From NCBI GenBank assembly GCA_947503925.1, contig CANNFQ010000001.1, positions 868,001-932,000 on the forward strand: DNA of 64,000 bases. The letters run 5' to 3'. The notes beneath the pieces are model-generated. The model was not told the DNA's origin, made no database searches, and worked only from the letters and a program-made list of their open reading frames with translations. The position numbers and the translations under genes were made by a program. Positions 17,463 through 26,793 of this stretch are shown one piece after another. Source of the stretch: an uncultured Paracoccaceae bacterium (GTDB lineage Bacteria; Pseudomonadota; Alphaproteobacteria; Rhodobacterales; Rhodobacteraceae). Within the stretch, counting starts at the first letter, position 1. Every line of letters begins with the position of its first letter.

Positions 17463-18188
17463 CTAATCGCGAACAACCGTCGATGTCCCCTCGCCCGCCA
17501 GAATGCCCCGAAAGCCCCCCGGCTCATCCAGCGAAAAGACGATGATCGGCAGGGCGTTGTCGCGGGCCAGTGCGATGGCGCTGGCATCCATCACACCCAG
17601 ATGTTTCTGCAATACCTCGTCATAACTGACCTGCTCGTACCGGACCGCGTCATCATGTTTGGCGGGGTCCTTGTCATAGACACCATCAACCTTGGTGCCT
17701 TTGAAAATCGCCTCGCAGGCCATTTCATTGGCACGCAGGGTCGCAGCAGTATCAGTGGTAAAATATGGGTTGCCGGTCCCAGCAGCAAAGATGCAAACCC
17801 GCTTCTTTTCAAGGTGGCGAACCGCGCGGCGGCGGATATAGGGCTCGGCGACCTCATTCATGGTGATGGCGGAAATCACCCGCGTATGAATGCCCAGTTC
17901 TTCCAGGGCCGATTGCATCGCAAGGGCGTTCATCACCGTGGCCAGCATCCCCATATAATCTGCCGTGGTGCGCTCCATCCCTTGCGCAGAGCCCTGCAAG
18001 CCCCGGAAAATATTGCCGCCACCGATCACCATGCAAATCTCGACACCCATGTCATGGACCGATTTCACCTCGCGGGCGATGCGCTGCACGGTTGGGGGGT
18101 GCAGGCCAAAGGTGGTATCGCCCATCAGCGCCTCCCCCGAAATCTTTAGCATAACCCGTTTATAGGTCGTTGTTTCGGTGTCGGTCAT
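17463..18188 (-). CDS. pyrH: UMP kinase
   Basis: 241 residues of the bacterial hexameric UMP kinase (amino acid kinase fold), which phosphorylates UMP to UDP. Seen: [14 protein letters not shown] at 11-24, [12 protein letters not shown] near 58, [14 protein letters not shown] near 77, the [16 protein letters not shown] nucleotide-binding segment near 140, and [10 protein letters not shown]. It heads the minus-strand envelope run in this window and is divergent from miaA. Confidence 0.97.
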   Translation of the reverse strand: MTDTETTTYKRVMLKISGEALMGDTTFGLHPPTVQRIAREVKSVHDMGVEICMVIGGGNIFRGLQGSAQGMERTTADYMGMLATVMNALAMQSALEELGIHTRVISAITMNEVAEPYIRRRAVRHLEKKRVCIFAAGTGNPYFTTDTAATLRANEMACEAIFKGTKVDGVYDKDPAKHDDAVRYEQVSYDEVLQKHLGVMDASAIALARDNALPIIVFSLDEPGGFRGILAGEGTSTVVRD

Positions 18189-18293
18189 GGCAGCCCCCTG
18201 ATGCGCAGATTATTGCCGCGCAAAATGTCGGAAAAGCGGGCGGTGTTCAATGGCCGCTTGCCCAGTTTCGGACAAAGGGGCAGTAATGGCGCG

Positions 18294-19196
18294 ATGATCA
18301 CGATCCAGCCCGATAAACCTGTCCTGATTGCGGGGCCAACCGCCTCTGGCAAATCGGCGCTTGCCTTGGCAATTGCCGAAAAACAGGGCGGCGTGATCAT
18401 CAATGCCGACGCGCTGCAGGTCTTTGATGGCTGGCGGATTCTGACCGCACGGCCTGACGATGCCGATCTGGCGCGCGCGCCACACCGGCTTTACGGGCAT
18501 GTGCCTTTTGATGCGGATTATTCTGTGGGGCATTGGTTGCAGGATGTCACACCGTTTCTGCGTCGGGCTGAACGGCCCATCATCGTCGGCGGTACCGGGC
18601 TCTATTTCAACGCCCTGACGCAGGGTCTGGCCGACATTCCCGCAACGCCCGACACATTACGGATGCAGGCCAATGCACTGACATTAAAAGATCTTCAATC
18701 AGCACTTGATCCAGAAACCACCGCGCGAATTGACACGCAGAACCGGGCACGGGTGCAACGGGCCTGGGAAGTGCTGCAAAACACCGGCAAGGGGCTGGCG
18801 CAGTGGCAGGACGAAACGCCGCCGCCACTCCTGCCGGCCGCCCAGGCGACCTGTATCACGCTGGACGCGCCCAAGGATTGGTTGAATGACAGGATCGCAC
18901 GGCGGTTTGACATGATGCTGGACCAAGGCGCGCTGGACGAAGCAGAGGCGATGCGGCCGCATTGGAACCCAAACCAGTTATCCTCCAAAGCCATCGGAGC
19001 ACAGGAACTGATCTCCTACCTACATGGTGACCTCACCCTTTGCCAGGCGCGTGAAAAGGCCATCATCGCCTCGCGGCAATATGCAAAACGGCAACGAACA
19101 TGGTTCCGGTCGCGCCATAAGACATGGGATCACATCACCGCTGATCGCCCTGACATATCCGCAACACTGCGATTCGATGGAAACGCAGGCGATTGA
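18294..19196 (+). CDS. miaA: tRNA dimethylallyltransferase
   Basis: 300 residues from MITIQPDKP. MiaA adds a dimethylallyl group to A37 of tRNAs reading UNN codons, using the isoprenoid made by the MEP pathway whose dxr gene lies nearby. Seen: the P-loop GPTASGKSALALA at about 13-25, the catalytic Asp in NADALQVFDGW, GGTGLYFNALTQGL near 97, and SRQYAKRQRTWFR near 265. Further in-frame ATGs exist upstream (18201), but the family normally begins close to the P-loop. Confidence 0.95.
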   Translation: MITIQPDKPVLIAGPTASGKSALALAIAEKQGGVIINADALQVFDGWRILTARPDDADLARAPHRLYGHVPFDADYSVGHWLQDVTPFLRRAERPIIVGGTGLYFNALTQGLADIPATPDTLRMQANALTLKDLQSALDPETTARIDTQNRARVQRAWEVLQNTGKGLAQWQDETPPPLLPAAQATCITLDAPKDWLNDRIARRFDMMLDQGALDEAEAMRPHWNPNQLSSKAIGAQELISYLHGDLTLCQAREKAIIASRQYAKRQRTWFRSRHKTWDHITADRPDISATLRFDGNAGD

Positions 19197-19250
19197 TGTA
19201 AAACGGATTTCTGCCCAGACTTGCTAAAAATCAACATTGAGGCAAAGTTG

Positions 19251-20069
19251 ATGACCATGACAGAACTGGAACGCCCGTCAGCACTCGCGCTGACGGCACT
19301 CACCTTTGGCGGGCAGGCATCACGCTGGCGGACCGAAGCCATGCGCAGCCATGACACCGGGCGGCTGATCCATATCACCAAGGGGCAGGGCCGGATCACC
19401 GTGGCCGGACTCACCGGTGGCTACGGGCCCAATAACCTCATCTTCATTCCACCGCATACCATGTACGGGATTGAGGTAGGGCCAACGGTTTTTGGGCAAA
19501 TTCTTACCCTGCCCAGCGATCAATTGCAGGAATACAACAGCCCGTTCCATCTGCGGCTGCTGGATGTGGTCAACCAAAAAGAGCTGCAAGGCCTGTTCGA
19601 AGCGATTGAACGGGAACTTCAACCCAACGGGGATCATCGGGCGGCGCTGTGTCATCTGGGACTGCTCAACATCTTTGTCGAACGGCAATGCCGCGCACAA
19701 CCAACCGGCACCGCTGATCACAGACGAAACAGCGCCGCCGCCCGGCTTGTGGCGCGCTATACCGGGTTGATTGCGCAGGATTACATGCAGGATCGCAGCG
19801 TGGCCGACTATGCCGCGGCCCTGAATGTGACCCCGACCCATCTGACACGCAGCTGCAAACAGACCTGTGACCGCTCCGCACTTGGGCTGCTTAATGACCG
19901 GATCTATTTCGAAGCCTGCCGCTTGCTGCGCGACACCCCGATGCCAGTGCAGGACGTCGCCAAATCTCTGGGGTTCCAGTCCGCCGCCTATTTCACCCGC
20001 AGTTTTCAATCCAAATCCGGGCAGACACCATCCGGCTTTCGCCGCAACAAACATCCCGCTGGCAACTAG
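19251..20069 (+). CDS. AraC-family transcriptional regulator
   Basis: 272 residues from MTMTELERPSAL, with GAGG about 9 bases upstream. Residues 15-110 look like an AraC-type cupin sensor (HDTGRLIHITKGQGRITVAG, then IFIPPHTMYGIEVG). The C-terminal 100 residues hold the two helix-turn-helix units (YAAALNVTPTHLTRSCKQT and VAKSLGFQSAAYFTRSFQSK, then SGQTPSGFRR). It reads toward a peptide-type ABC transporter operon, whose upstream gap carries inverted repeats, so that operon is the likely target. The inducer cannot be read from sequence. Confidence 0.9.
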   Translation: MTMTELERPSALALTALTFGGQASRWRTEAMRSHDTGRLIHITKGQGRITVAGLTGGYGPNNLIFIPPHTMYGIEVGPTVFGQILTLPSDQLQEYNSPFHLRLLDVVNQKELQGLFEAIERELQPNGDHRAALCHLGLLNIFVERQCRAQPTGTADHRRNSAAARLVARYTGLIAQDYMQDRSVADYAAALNVTPTHLTRSCKQTCDRSALGLLNDRIYFEACRLLRDTPMPVQDVAKSLGFQSAAYFTRSFQSKSGQTPSGFRRNKHPAGN

Positions 20070-20090
20070 GACCAATTGTCAGGCATTTAT

Positions 20091-20150
20091 GTAAGCGCTT
20101 TATCGTTTAGCGCTATCGGGGTTCGTTTACGACATCCAAAACGTCGTAAT
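20091..20150. promoter_or_regulatory. Regulatory region of the ABC transporter operon with repeated AGCGCT and an inverted repeat
   Basis: The 222-base gap between the AraC-type regulator and the transporter holds two AGCGCT copies 16 bases apart (20095-20100 within AAGCGCTT, and 20110-20115). It then holds TTACGAC-N9-GTCGTAA (20128-20150), a perfect 7-bp inverted repeat. The last resembles a dimer-binding site; the first two resemble LacI-type half sites. No promoter could be fixed with confidence. Confidence 0.45.
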
Positions 20151-20291
20151 TGTGATATGCTTCGCAAAACCATTTGTTGACCTACACACCGAAATGTTGC
20201 GCAATGGCCCGGGACGGGATGGGGCGCCCGCGCAACAAAGTTGCTCGCAACCTCACCCAAGAAAAATAAGATGTGTCACAGGGAGAAAATA

Positions 20292-21950
20292 ATGACGCAA
20301 AACACCAAATCTATGCATCCGGCCGCCGTGATGTACGCCGCAGAAGAAAAGGCAGGCAAACTCAGCCGCCGAGAATTCATGGCGCGTGCAACTTCGCTGG
20401 GCCTGACGGCAACAGCCGCCTACGGGCTTCTGGGGATCGCGGCACCTGCAAAGGCGGATGGGCACGCCCAGCAAGGCGGCACATTGCGGATGCAGATGGA
20501 AGTCCGCGCGCTGAAAGATCCGCGCACCTATGACTGGACCCAGATCGCCTATTACACCAATGGCTGGCTGGAGTACCTCGTTGAATACAACAATGACGGT
20601 TCTTTTGCGCCGATGCTGCTGGAAAGCTGGGAAGTCAACGATGACGCCACCCAGTACACGCTGAATGTCCGACCAGGCGTCAAATGGAATGATGGCAGCG
20701 ATTTCACCGCCGAAGACGTGGCGCGCAATATCGAAGGCTGGTGCGACAAGAATGTCGAAGGCAACTCCATGGCTGGCCGCTTCGCGGTTCTTATCGACGA
20801 AGCCACAGGTAAAGCCGTCGAAGGTAGCATCGAAGTTGTTGACGCAACCACCGTCAAACTGAATCTGCCCGCCTCTGATATCTCGCTGATTGCGGGTATG
20901 GCAGATTACCCCGCAGCCATCACACCGGCTGATTTCGATCCAGAAAATATGGTGGGCAACCCTGTCGGCACCGGGCCATACAAGCCCGAAAGCCTTGAGG
21001 TTGGGGTCAAAGGCGTACTGGTACGCAACGAAGACCACGACTGGTGGGGCTATGCCGCTGGCAAAGGGGCGTATCTGGACCGGGTTGAATTCATCGACTA
21101 CGGCACCGACCCATCCGCTTGGGTGGCCGCGGCCGCAGCCGACGAAGTCGACATGTTCTACGAAACCGTCGGCGATTTCGTTGACGTGGTCGAAAGCATC
21201 GGCTGGGAACGGTCCGAAATTGCATCTGCGGCGACGATCGTCATCCGGCCGAACCAATTGGCCGAAGTTGACGGCGTGATGCCTTATGCCGACAAACGGG
21301 TGCGGCAAGCGATTGCCATGGCAGTCGACAACGCCGTGTGCCTGGAACTGGGTTACGCCAACCGGGGTGAACCTGCACGCAACCAGCATGTCGGGCCAAT
21401 GCACCCTGCATGGGCGGATGTGCCAGGCCTGCCCTATGATCCGGCCAAGGCGCTGGAACTGCTGACAGAGGCCGGGATGGCCGATTTCGAAATGGAAATC
21501 ACCTCCATCGATGATGACTGGCGCAAGAACACCACCGACGCGGTGGCGGCACAGCTGCGGGACGCCGGGTTCAATGTAAAGCGGACAATCATCCCGGGTT
21601 CGACCTTCTGGAACGATTGGACGAAATATCCATTCTCTTCCACGAACTGGAACCACCGTCCGCTAGACACGCAGATCCTTGGTCTGGCCTACCGCTCTGG
21701 CGAGGCATGGAACGAAGCAGGCTTTGCCAATGCAGAGTTTGACGCGCTGCTGGCCGAAGCCAACGCCATCGCGGACGCTGATGCGCGGCGCGAAGTCATG
21801 GCAAAGCTGCAAACAATTATGAGCGATGAAGGCGTGACCATCCAGCCATACTGGCGGTCGCTCTACCGGCATGCAAAGCCAGGTCTGGTCGGCTGGGATA
21901 TGCACATCGCGTATCTACCACAGGTCTATAAGATGGCCTTCGCCGCTTAA
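20292..21950 (+). CDS. Peptide/nickel-type ABC transporter substrate-binding protein with Tat signal
   Basis: 552 residues of the SBP_bac_5 family. The start at 20292 (MTQNTKSMHPAAVMY) follows a GGGAGA ribosome site. A twin-arginine signal lies at residues 25-56 (SRREFMARATSLGLTATAAYG), with an n-region of more than 20 residues and a cut near AKADG; Tat export is unusual for this family. The fold runs from GGTLRMQMEVRALKDPRTYD to QPYWRSLYRHAKPGLVGWD. It is the first gene of a four-gene importer operon. Ligand unknown: a peptide, opine, sugar or other metabolite is possible. Confidence 0.92.
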   Translation: MTQNTKSMHPAAVMYAAEEKAGKLSRREFMARATSLGLTATAAYGLLGIAAPAKADGHAQQGGTLRMQMEVRALKDPRTYDWTQIAYYTNGWLEYLVEYNNDGSFAPMLLESWEVNDDATQYTLNVRPGVKWNDGSDFTAEDVARNIEGWCDKNVEGNSMAGRFAVLIDEATGKAVEGSIEVVDATTVKLNLPASDISLIAGMADYPAAITPADFDPENMVGNPVGTGPYKPESLEVGVKGVLVRNEDHDWWGYAAGKGAYLDRVEFIDYGTDPSAWVAAAAADEVDMFYETVGDFVDVVESIGWERSEIASAATIVIRPNQLAEVDGVMPYADKRVRQAIAMAVDNAVCLELGYANRGEPARNQHVGPMHPAWADVPGLPYDPAKALELLTEAGMADFEMEITSIDDDWRKNTTDAVAAQLRDAGFNVKRTIIPGSTFWNDWTKYPFSSTNWNHRPLDTQILGLAYRSGEAWNEAGFANAEFDALLAEANAIADADARREVMAKLQTIMSDEGVTIQPYWRSLYRHAKPGLVGWDMHIAYLPQVYKMAFAA

Positions 21951-21958
21951 ATCCAAAC

Positions 21959-21988
21959 GGGCCGCGCCAGCGATGGGGCGGCCCTTTT
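21959..21988 (+). terminator. Intra-operon hairpin after the binding-protein gene
   Basis: GGGCCGC, 12-base loop, GCGGCCC, TTTT, placed 9 bases after the stop. In binding-protein operons such a partial terminator or 3' stabiliser keeps binding protein in excess over the membrane parts. Permease genes downstream have no obvious promoter. Confidence 0.75.
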
Positions 21989-22075
21989 CACGACAGGCGG
22001 ATCATCGGAAAACCGGGGCCGCCCCAAAACAATAAGCCAGGCAACGACCTGACCTAGCTCACAACAGGGGCCTTT

Positions 22076-23131
22076 ATGGGACTGTTTATTCTACGACGCC
22101 TTGGGGTGATGATCCTCACGGCCTTATGCCTGACATTCATTGTCTTCTGGCTGACCAATCTGGGACCAAATCTCGAAAAACTGGCGAAAACCCAAGGCAA
22201 CGCGCGGATGTCGGATGAGGCCGTGGTTAGCTGGCTTGAAAACCGGGGCTATTCGCAACCCCTGCCCGTCAAATACGGCCAATGGCTCGGCGTCCTGCCC
22301 GGTTACGTCATCGAAGGCACGGATAGAGAGACCCGCGCCCGCTGCGCCACCCCGGGACAGCCAATTGAAGAGGCATCATCCTTTTGTGGCATCCTGCAAG
22401 GCGACTGGGGATTTTCGACCGTCTTCAAGGACGAGGTCAGCAGCATCGTTGCAACACGGCTGGGGCTGACCGGGAAACTGATGCTCGCCGTCATGCTGGT
22501 CATGGTGCCCGGTGCCCTGATCATCGGCGTGCTGGCGGGCATGCGCGAAGGATCACGCACAGATCGCAGCCTATCGACAGTCTCCATCATCACCACGGCG
22601 ACGCCGGAATATGTATCCGGTGTGATCCTGATCGCAGCCTTGGCGACAAAGGCGTTCATCGAATGGGACACGATCCCGTTCAAGGGGACGGCGACGGCGG
22701 CCATGGATGACGCCAATTTTGAAAATTTCTTCCTGCCGGTGATCACTATCGCGCTTTACGGGATGGGCTATATCGCCCGGATGACGCGAGCATCGATGAC
22801 CGAGGTGATGACCGCGCAATATATCCGGACTGCCCGGCTCAAGGGGGTCAGCTTCCCCAAGATCGTGCTCAAACACGCGCTGCGCAACGCGTTGATCGCA
22901 CCCTTCACGGTGATCATGCTGCAATTCCCATGGCTCCTGAACGGGGTCGTCATTGTCGAAACGCTGTTTAACTACAAGGGTTTCGGCTGGGTTCTGGTGC
23001 AGGCTGCCGGGAATAACGATATCGAGCTTCTGCTTGGTGTTTCCATTGTCTCTGTCTTCGTGGTGCTGATCACACAGCTGATTTCCGATATCGGCTATGT
23101 CTTCCTTAACCCACGCATTCGCATTTCATAA
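22076..23131 (+). CDS. ABC transporter permease (DppB/OppB type)
   Basis: 351 residues with six main membrane helices. MGLFILRRLGVMILTALCL is the first, followed by a periplasmic segment (about 30-130) longer than in E. coli DppB (contains CATPGQPIEEASSFCG with a Cys pair). The cytoplasmic EAA-type loop that contacts the ATPase reads YIRTARLKGVSFPKIVLKHA near residue 255. It pairs with the next gene in one importer. Confidence 0.93.
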   Translation: MGLFILRRLGVMILTALCLTFIVFWLTNLGPNLEKLAKTQGNARMSDEAVVSWLENRGYSQPLPVKYGQWLGVLPGYVIEGTDRETRARCATPGQPIEEASSFCGILQGDWGFSTVFKDEVSSIVATRLGLTGKLMLAVMLVMVPGALIIGVLAGMREGSRTDRSLSTVSIITTATPEYVSGVILIAALATKAFIEWDTIPFKGTATAAMDDANFENFFLPVITIALYGMGYIARMTRASMTEVMTAQYIRTARLKGVSFPKIVLKHALRNALIAPFTVIMLQFPWLLNGVVIVETLFNYKGFGWVLVQAAGNNDIELLLGVSIVSVFVVLITQLISDIGYVFLNPRIRIS

Positions 23132-23145
23132 GGGAGGACAGGAAC

Positions 23146-24591
23146 ATGGAACCCCTCACCTGGACCGGCGCAGTAGGCGCATTCCTCAACCCCATCTTCG
23201 CCATCATCGTTGGGCTCTTTGTCATCGCCTTGATCGTCCAGCTTGTGCTTGGCCTCTTTGCACCGGCGATGACCCTGCAAGCCAACCCGGACGGGACATT
23301 GGCTGGGCGTGGCGGGGCACTTGGCGCAACAGAAACTGCCGGCAAGTACCTTTTTCTGGCCGTGATCGCACTCATCCTTGTCTATGTGATTGCGCCGCTC
23401 ATTCTGCCCTACGGAATGGTCGGGATCATCGGCGAGATGTCGCAACGCTTCCTGCCCGTCTGGATCGCCCTGATCGTCACCTTCACCCTATCTATCATCT
23501 ACAGACGAAAACTTGGGCTTTACGGCAAACTCTTTGACAGCACGGTGGGCATGATCGGCTTTGGGATTGTGATGTTCTGGGTCTTTACGGCCGTTTTTGT
23601 CGGATTGTTCGACTGGATCGCGACACATGATTACCTGACCCAGGTGTCCGGGCTAAAGAACAAGACACCCGGCGTTCCGGTGCCAGAAGGTACGGTCGGT
23701 GATATCCCCCATTACCTCTTGGGCGGTGACAACCTGGCGCGCGACATTTTCAGCCGTGTCGTCTCCGGCTCCACCTTCGTGATCGCCATCGCGCCGCTTG
23801 CGACGATCTTTGCCTTCATGGTGGGGATCACGTTGGGTCTGCCTGCGGGCTATTACGGGGGGCTGCTGGACACGGTCCTATCCTTCCTCGCCAACCTGAT
23901 CCTCGCCTTCCCGGTGATCCTGCTCTTCTACCTGCTGGTGACCCCGGAAATCGTGCAGACAGGTATCCCCAGCTATATGGCGGCCTTCCTGTTTGTCTTC
24001 CCCTTGGTGTTCTTCGGGGTGCTGCTGAACTCACGTTACTACACGCAGCCCGCAAAACGGACGGCCATCCTCGTGCCGGTGCTGGGCATTTTGGGCTGGC
24101 TCTACCTGTCAATCATCAACCAGAAAGGCACGGTCATCGACTTCCTGCCGGCGTGGATGGACCTCTTTGACATCACGATCCTCGTGGTCTTCGTCTCCGT
24201 CGTCTTCGTAAACGCGCCCACGGTCTTCCGCATTGTGCGGGGGCTAACGCTGGATTTGCGGACGCGGGACTATGTGGCAGCGGCGCAGACACGCGGCGAA
24301 GGCGCATGGTACATCATGCTCTGGGAAATCCTGCCCAATGCGCGTGGCCCGCTGATCGTCGATTTCTGCCTGCGGATTGGTTATACCACGATCCTGCTGG
24401 GGACCTTGGGGTTCTTCGGGCTGGGGCTGTCATCAGAAAGCCCGGATTGGGGGTCGACGATCAATGAAGGGCGCAAGCTCCTCCTGATCTTCGTGCACCC
24501 GGCGCTGCCGCCAGCCGTTGCGCTTCTTAGCCTGGTGTTGGGGCTGAACCTGCTGGCCGACGGCCTGCGCGAAGAAAGCCTGAAAGATTAA
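23146..24591 (+). CDS. ABC transporter permease (DppC/OppC type), with N-terminal extra helices
   Basis: 481 residues, well above the roughly 300 usual for DppC. The extra length is mainly an N-terminal region of about 170 residues with several extra membrane helices (IFAIIVGLFVIALIVQLVLG, FLAVIALILVYVIAPLIL). The core permease follows, with DNLARDIFSRVVSGS near 200 and the EAA-type loop YVAAAQTRGEGAWYIMLWEI near 375. GGGAGGACAGG lies before the ATG. It forms the heterodimer with the preceding permease. Confidence 0.92.
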   Translation: MEPLTWTGAVGAFLNPIFAIIVGLFVIALIVQLVLGLFAPAMTLQANPDGTLAGRGGALGATETAGKYLFLAVIALILVYVIAPLILPYGMVGIIGEMSQRFLPVWIALIVTFTLSIIYRRKLGLYGKLFDSTVGMIGFGIVMFWVFTAVFVGLFDWIATHDYLTQVSGLKNKTPGVPVPEGTVGDIPHYLLGGDNLARDIFSRVVSGSTFVIAIAPLATIFAFMVGITLGLPAGYYGGLLDTVLSFLANLILAFPVILLFYLLVTPEIVQTGIPSYMAAFLFVFPLVFFGVLLNSRYYTQPAKRTAILVPVLGILGWLYLSIINQKGTVIDFLPAWMDLFDITILVVFVSVVFVNAPTVFRIVRGLTLDLRTRDYVAAAQTRGEGAWYIMLWEILPNARGPLIVDFCLRIGYTTILLGTLGFFGLGLSSESPDWGSTINEGRKLLLIFVHPALPPAVALLSLVLGLNLLADGLREESLKD

Positions 24592-24599
24592 TCGTTAAC

Positions 24600-24622
24600 G
24601 GACCCCGCGCGCGGTGGGGTCC
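24600..24622 (+). terminator. Intra-operon hairpin between permease and ATPase genes
   Basis: GGACCCC, 9-base loop, GGGGTCC, followed by GACGTTTT. It lies 8 bases after the permease stop, in a 100-base gap. It may attenuate or stabilise; the U-tract is weak. Confidence 0.55.
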
Positions 24623-24691
24623 GACGTTTTGCCGACGCATGGCCGACGCTTTGCAGACATCAAATTCGGCCCAAATGGGAATAGTTAACAG

Positions 24692-26764
24692 ATGACAGAT
24701 CAACCCATCCTCGAAATCGACAAACTGTCCATTTCCTTCTTCACCCGGCTGCGCGAAATTCCCGCCGTGATGGATTTCTCCGCCACCGTCATGCCCGGCG
24801 AAGCCCTTGGTTTGGTGGGGGAATCCGGTTGTGGTAAATCCACTGTGGCGCTTGGCGTGATGCAGGATCTGGGCGTCAACGGGCGCATCGTCGGCGGCTC
24901 GATCAAGTTCAAGGGCCGTGACCTCTGCGCAATGACACCAGAAGAGCTGCGCGATATCCGCGGCAGCGAAATTGCCATGATATATCAAGAACCTATGGCG
25001 TCCCTGAACCCGGCGATGAAGATCGGCAAACAGCTGATGGAAGTGCCAATGATCCACGAAGGGGTCAGCGAAAAAGAGGCCTACGCTAGGGCGCTCGAAG
25101 TTGTCACAGACGTCAAACTGCCAGACCCGGAACGGATGCTGAAAAGCTATCCGCATCAGCTTTCCGGCGGCCAGCAACAGCGGATCGTCATCGCCATGGC
25201 GCTGATGTCAAAACCCTCGCTCCTTATCCTTGATGAGCCAACAACTGCGCTTGACGTCACGGTCGAGGCAGCGGTGGTCGAACTGGTCAAGGATCTGGGC
25301 AAAAAATACGGCACATCCATGCTTTTTATCAGCCATAACTTGGGGTTAGTGCTGGAAACCTGCGACCGGATTTGCGTGATGTATTCGGGCGAAGCCGTCG
25401 AACGGGGCAGCATCGAAGACGTGTTTGACGAGATGCAGCACCCCTACACGCAAGCACTTTTCCGCTCTATCCCCCTGCCCGGTGCGGACAAAAACGCGCG
25501 GCCCTTGGTCGCGATCCCCGGCAACTTCCCCCTGCCACATGAACGCCCCGATGGTTGCAATTTCGGACCGCGCTGCGACTATTTCGAAGCTGGACGCTGC
25601 GACGCGGGTTTCATCCCGATGGAACCGGTCCCCGGCAACGACCGTCACCAGTCCCGCTGCCTGAAATTCCAGGAAATCGACTGGAATGCCCCGCTGCAAG
25701 CCTCTGAAACAACAGAAAAACCGGAGCCAGGGCCGGTTGTCCTCAAGATGGATAACCTCAAGAAATATTATGAGGTCGCGGCCAACGCGCTGTTTGGCGG
25801 TGGCGACAAGAAAGTCGTCAAGGCCAATGAAACGCTCAGCTTCGAAGCCCGCGAAAGCGAAACGCTGGCCATCGTGGGCGAATCCGGTTGCGGCAAATCC
25901 ACATTCGCCAAGGTGCTGATGGGGCTGGAAACCGCAACCGAAGGTCAAATTTTGTTGGATAATCAATCCATTGGCGACACGGCCATCGAAAGCCGCGACA
26001 CCAAGACCGTGGCGGATATCCAGATGGTGTTCCAGAACCCGTTTGATACGCTCAACCCCTCCATGACGGTCGGACGGCAGATCATGCGGGCGCTGGAAAT
26101 CTTTGGCGTTGGCGTAAATGACACCGAACGGCGCGATCGCATGTTGCAATTGCTGGACCTCGTCAAACTGCCCCGCGCCTTTGCCGACAGGATGCCGCGA
26201 CAGCTAAGTGGTGGGCAAAAACAAAGGGTTGGCATCGCCCGCGCCTTTGCGGGTGACGCACGGATCGTGGTTGCGGATGAGCCGGTTTCGGCGCTGGATG
26301 TGTCTGTGCAGGCGGCGGTGACCGACCTGTTAATGGAAATTCAACGCGAACATAAGACAACGCTTTTGTTCATCAGCCACGATCTGTCCATTGTGCGTTA
26401 TCTGTCTGACCGGGTGATGGTGATGTATCTGGGCCATGTGGTCGAACTTGGCTCCACCGATCAGGTGTTTTCTCCGCCCTATCACCCCTATACAGAGGCC
26501 CTGCTTTCCGCCGTTCCAATCGCTGACACAAGCGTCAAAAAGAAACATATCGTGCTTGAAGGTGACATCCCATCCGCAATGAACCCGCCCAGCGGTTGCC
26601 CGTTCCAGACGCGCTGCGGCTGGAAATCAAAGGTTGCAGGCGGGCTTTGCGAAAAAGAGGTGCCGCCGGTGCGCATGCTGGCTGAAGGTCACCAGATCAA
26701 ATGCCACCTTAGTGACGCCGACTTGTCGGATATGGAGCCGGTTATCCAGATCGCTGCGGAATAA
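24692..26764 (+). CDS. Fused double ATP-binding protein of the peptide-type ABC transporter (DppD-DppF fusion)
   Basis: 690 residues containing two complete ABC ATPases that are separate proteins in E. coli. Domain 1 has GESGCGKST near residue 45, LSGGQQQR near 157 and LLILDEPTTALDVT near 175, and ends in an oligopeptide-type tail with a Cys cluster (GCNFGPRCDYFEAGRC). Domain 2 (from about 350) has [17 protein letters not shown] and VVADEPVSALDVS, with its own Cys-bearing tail (GCPFQTRCG). The fusion forces a 1:1 pairing of the two subunits. Last gene of the operon. Confidence 0.94.
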   Translation: MTDQPILEIDKLSISFFTRLREIPAVMDFSATVMPGEALGLVGESGCGKSTVALGVMQDLGVNGRIVGGSIKFKGRDLCAMTPEELRDIRGSEIAMIYQEPMASLNPAMKIGKQLMEVPMIHEGVSEKEAYARALEVVTDVKLPDPERMLKSYPHQLSGGQQQRIVIAMALMSKPSLLILDEPTTALDVTVEAAVVELVKDLGKKYGTSMLFISHNLGLVLETCDRICVMYSGEAVERGSIEDVFDEMQHPYTQALFRSIPLPGADKNARPLVAIPGNFPLPHERPDGCNFGPRCDYFEAGRCDAGFIPMEPVPGNDRHQSRCLKFQEIDWNAPLQASETTEKPEPGPVVLKMDNLKKYYEVAANALFGGGDKKVVKANETLSFEARESETLAIVGESGCGKSTFAKVLMGLETATEGQILLDNQSIGDTAIESRDTKTVADIQMVFQNPFDTLNPSMTVGRQIMRALEIFGVGVNDTERRDRMLQLLDLVKLPRAFADRMPRQLSGGQKQRVGIARAFAGDARIVVADEPVSALDVSVQAAVTDLLMEIQREHKTTLLFISHDLSIVRYLSDRVMVMYLGHVVELGSTDQVFSPPYHPYTEALLSAVPIADTSVKKKHIVLEGDIPSAMNPPSGCPFQTRCGWKSKVAGGLCEKEVPPVRMLAEGHQIKCHLSDADLSDMEPVIQIAAE

Positions 26765-26793
26765 AACAATAACAACGTGTTACAGGGTGAACC

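Noticed and set aside
20253..21656. 467-codon minus-strand frame opposite the binding-protein gene
   Set aside because: Shadow frame; the composition reflects the complementary strand of a well-supported gene.
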